Assembly (NCBI GenBank): GCA_020201445.1
Contig: JAIVGU010000037.1
Span: 1-6,352 of the forward strand
Length of the DNA: 6,352 bases
DNA from: Halobacteriales archaeon
GTDB lineage: Archaea > Thermoplasmatota > E2 > JACPAO01 > JAHFTW01
Direction: 5' to 3'
The position numbers were made by a program, and so were the translations under genes. The notes beneath the pieces were generated by a model. It ran no database searches and was not told the origin of the DNA. It was given only the letters and a program-made list of their open reading frames with translations. Below are positions 4,943-6,352 of this stretch, piece by piece. How positions within the stretch are numbered: position 1 is the stretch's first letter; every line of letters starts with the position of its first letter.

Positions 4943-5123
4943 CCAAACCACGGATTCCACGGATTGCATCCGCGGAATCCGCGTTATCCGCGGTTTTGGT
5001 GGGGCCGAAGCCGCACCGACGGAACCGCGGATTTCGCGGATGGCGCGGATTCGATGTTGTCGCGGAATCAGCGTTTGGCGAAAGTCGCACAGGAAAACGC
5101 CGTCCGTGAAATCCGTGGTTTGG
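4943..5123. repeat. 181-nt nested inverted-repeat element with 9-nt units
   Basis: The ends are 21-nt inverted repeats (4943-4963 and 5103-5123) matching at 20 of 21 positions; the outer 14 (CCAAACCACGGATT) are perfect. Inside is a second inverted pair, 4968-4995 and 5023-5050, matching at 24 of 28 positions. The inner arms are built from three 9-nt units of the form ATCCGCGnn, and the left outer repeat contains CCACGGATT twice in tandem. The 27-nt loop can pair further. About 52 nt on the right side (5051-5102) have no counterpart on the left. The element lies between convergent genes, 9 nt from each stop codon, so its RNA could form a strong hairpin on both strands. No transposase is present; it could be a miniature mobile element, a REP-like repeat or a bidirectional terminator. 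Confidence 0.8.
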
Positions 5124-5132
5124 CTAGGGGAG

Positions 5133-5963
5133 CTAAGGGTAGTCCGGCCCAAGGATGCGGCTTGCCTCGACCTCGGGGTCGCGCAGCCGCAGGTTGAACA
5201 GGACGATGGCCTCGACCACGCAGAGGAGCTGCAGGACGCAGAGCACGATGAGGGTGAGGTCGAGCTGGGCGAAGGCGACGCCGATGCACCACAGCAGGAT
5301 GGACTCGTCGCGGCCGGCGAGGCGGGCGATGATGGGCTGGGCGACGCGGTGGCGCGGGATGGCGCTTGGCCCCGGCAGGCGGCGCATGGTGAGCAGGTGC
5401 GTCCGCAGCAGCATCGTCTCGGCGTGGTGCTCCAGGGCGCGGCGGGCCATCCACAGCCCGGCGGCCGCGGCGCACAGGACGAGGGTCCAGCCGTCGGAGA
5501 GCGGCGTCAGGTGCGGGATGGGGCTGCCGCGCACGCCGCGCACGGTGAGGACGCCGAGGGCGACCACGATGGCGACCTCGATGAGGCGGTCGACCGCGAT
5601 GCCGAGGAACTGGGTCCACGGCGAGGGGCGGCCCTTGCGCTCCGCCAGCAGGAGGTCGGCGCGGTCGAAGAGCAGGCCGAGGTAGACCAGGCCGGCGCCG
5701 GCCAGCAGGTGCGGCCACTGCCCGTCCGCCATGGTGGCGAGGGCGGCGACCGTGAGGGTGAAGCTCTGGATGGAGAGCTGCCCGGGCGCGAAGCCCAGGG
5801 TGCCGAAGAGGAAAGCGATGGGGCGGGCCAGGGCGCGGTTGAGGTGCGCCAGGGGGCTGGGCAGCGGCGCGTGCGCCTCGGGTGCCCGCACTGGGCCGGC
5901 GCTGCGATGCCGGTACGCCCCCTCCACGACCCTTCTCGACGCTCCATCGGAAGAAGAGGTCAT
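5133..5963 (-). CDS. Divergent CDP-alcohol phosphatidyltransferase-like membrane protein
   Basis: The protein has 276 residues with a polar N-terminal extension (about 1-38), then L-N-R-A-L-A-R-P-I-A (41-50) and F-A-P-G-Q-L-S-I-Q-S (58-67), as in CDP-alcohol phosphotransferases, where N-R-P and P-N-x-x-T are common. Membrane segments fall near 66-80, 84-99, 119-140, 158-173 and 221-257. The family signature D-x2-D-G-x2-A-R-x8-G-x3-D-x3-D aligns without gaps to D100, D103, L104, A107, E108, T117, G121 and D125. D100, D103, A107 and the last Asp are kept; both Gly, the Arg and the third Asp are replaced. Canonical members transfer a phosphoalcohol from a CDP-linked donor in lipid or inositol-phosphate synthesis. 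This one may have another substrate or be inactive. GTG 5927 is an alternative start (264 residues). Its neighbour upstream is another membrane protein. Confidence 0.7.
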   Translation of the reverse strand: MTSSSDGASRRVVEGAYRHRSAGPVRAPEAHAPLPSPLAHLNRALARPIAFLFGTLGFAPGQLSIQSFTLTVAALATMADGQWPHLLAGAGLVYLGLLFDRADLLLAERKGRPSPWTQFLGIAVDRLIEVAIVVALGVLTVRGVRGSPIPHLTPLSDGWTLVLCAAAAGLWMARRALEHHAETMLLRTHLLTMRRLPGPSAIPRHRVAQPIIARLAGRDESILLWCIGVAFAQLDLTLIVLCVLQLLCVVEAIVLFNLRLRDPEVEASRILGPDYP

Positions 5964-6068
5964 CGGTTTGAATCGGTGTCCTCTGCGGGACGGAAAGCGC
6001 CGCGGCGGAGGGGTAGGTTTCCACTGGAATGGCGGGACCCGAAAACGAGGGGAAAGGACCCGGCACCC

Positions 6069-6352
6069 TCACAGGAAGAACGAGGTGAGGTGCTGCACCA
6101 GCACCCAGGCGCCCCCGACGACCCCGAAGGCGCAGTACGCCACCCAGGCCGCGCGGCCTTGGATGTGGTCGCCGACGATGGCGAGGGCGGGGAAGGCGGA
6201 GAGGAGCAGCCGGGGCGTCGAGAGCGCCGGCGTCCCCACTGTGCAGAAGGTGATGGCGACGACGGCGATGCAGGGGAGGGCGAGGTGGCGCAGGTCGCGG
6301 CGCAGCCACAGCAGCGCGGTGCCGAGCAGGGTCGGCAGGCTCAGGAGGAGGT
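6069..6352 (-). CDS. C-terminal fragment of a polytopic membrane protein, possibly a glycosyltransferase (start outside the window)
   Basis: A minus-strand frame is open from the right edge to TGA at 6071-6069, giving 94 codons with no start inside the window. The peptide alternates hydrophobic helices with short charged loops: L-L-L-S-L-P-T-L-L-G-T-A-L-L-W-L, loop R-R-D-L-R-H, L-A-L-P-C-I-A-V-V-A-I-T-F, then T-P-R-L-L-L-S-A-F-P-A-L-A, loop D-H-I-Q-G-R, a last helix and the end V-Q-H-L-T-S-F-F-L. The P-R-L-L-L-S-A-F-P element before the penultimate helix resembles the end of PIG-V/PIG-M-type mannosyltransferases (R-x-L-L-x-x-F-P). That family call is tentative. The stop lies 105 nt upstream of the CDP-alcohol transferase-like start on the same strand, so a lipid/glycolipid cluster is plausible. 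The T-rich stretches after the stop (6042-6055) might weakly terminate transcription. Confidence 0.65.
   Translation of the reverse strand, partial: LLLSLPTLLGTALLWLRRDLRHLALPCIAVVAITFCTVGTPALSTPRLLLSAFPALAIVGDHIQGRAAWVAYCAFGVVGGAWVLVQHLTSFFL

Noticed and set aside
4943..5123. Possible CRISPR array or tandem-repeat locus
   Set aside because: The repeat units are 9 nt, contiguous and arranged as inverted arms; there are no 25-35 nt direct repeats with unique spacers.
4370..5152. Minus-strand frame with repeated R-I-T-R-I-P-R-like peptides, and similar short frames in the repeat
   Set aside because: The peptide repetition comes from the 9-nt DNA repeat, which keeps all frames open. There is no promoter or start support.
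5068..6309. Minus-strand frame of 413 codons across the right part
   Set aside because: It is in a different frame from the two membrane genes, is almost pure Pro/Arg/Ala/His, crosses the repeat element and has no domain-like pattern.

Overview
The window looks like a GC-rich archaeal chromosome (roughly 70% GC in most genes). Three things point to Archaea: a transketolase encoded as separate N- and C-terminal subunit genes, a PUA-domain protein with the archaeal/eukaryotic MCT-1/Tma20 layout, and TATA-like hexamers that repeatedly sit about 26 nt upstream of a start codon, as expected for leaderless archaeal transcripts. A GC-rich member of Thermoplasmatota is a reasonable guess, but the window alone does not settle the lineage.

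Layout. On the minus strand at the left lie the first 17 codons of an unrecognised gene (51 to 1), a small secreted lipoprotein (626 to 117) and the MCT-1-like PUA protein (1179 to 673). A divergent promoter region of about 226 nt follows. On the plus strand come the transketolase N-terminal subunit (1406-2260), then a lower-GC two-gene cassette consisting of a winged-helix/ribbon-helix-helix-like putative antitoxin (2337-2963) and a VapC-type PIN-domain toxin (2963-3376), then the transketolase C-terminal subunit (3421-4446) and an overlapping membrane-anchored cupredoxin (4439-4933). A 181-nt nested inverted-repeat element (4943-5123) fills the gap between convergent genes. On the minus strand at the right are a divergent CDP-alcohol phosphatidyltransferase-like membrane protein (5963 to 5133) and the C-terminus of a polytopic membrane protein, perhaps a glycosyltransferase (6352 to 6069, running off the window).

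How they work together. The two transketolase halves together carry the ThDP/Mg site and the catalytic Glu, so they should assemble into one enzyme of the non-oxidative pentose phosphate pathway. Their genes are separated by the toxin-antitoxin cassette, which looks acquired. The C-terminal subunit appears to have its own promoter overlapping the vapC stop codon, with a 6-codon leaderless ORF coupled to it by a TGATG overlap. The antitoxin-like gene has a perfect tandem 10-bp repeat over its TATA box, which would suit autoregulation. The right-hand membrane genes suggest lipid head-group or glycolipid synthesis. No rRNA, tRNA, CRISPR array or transposase gene is visible.
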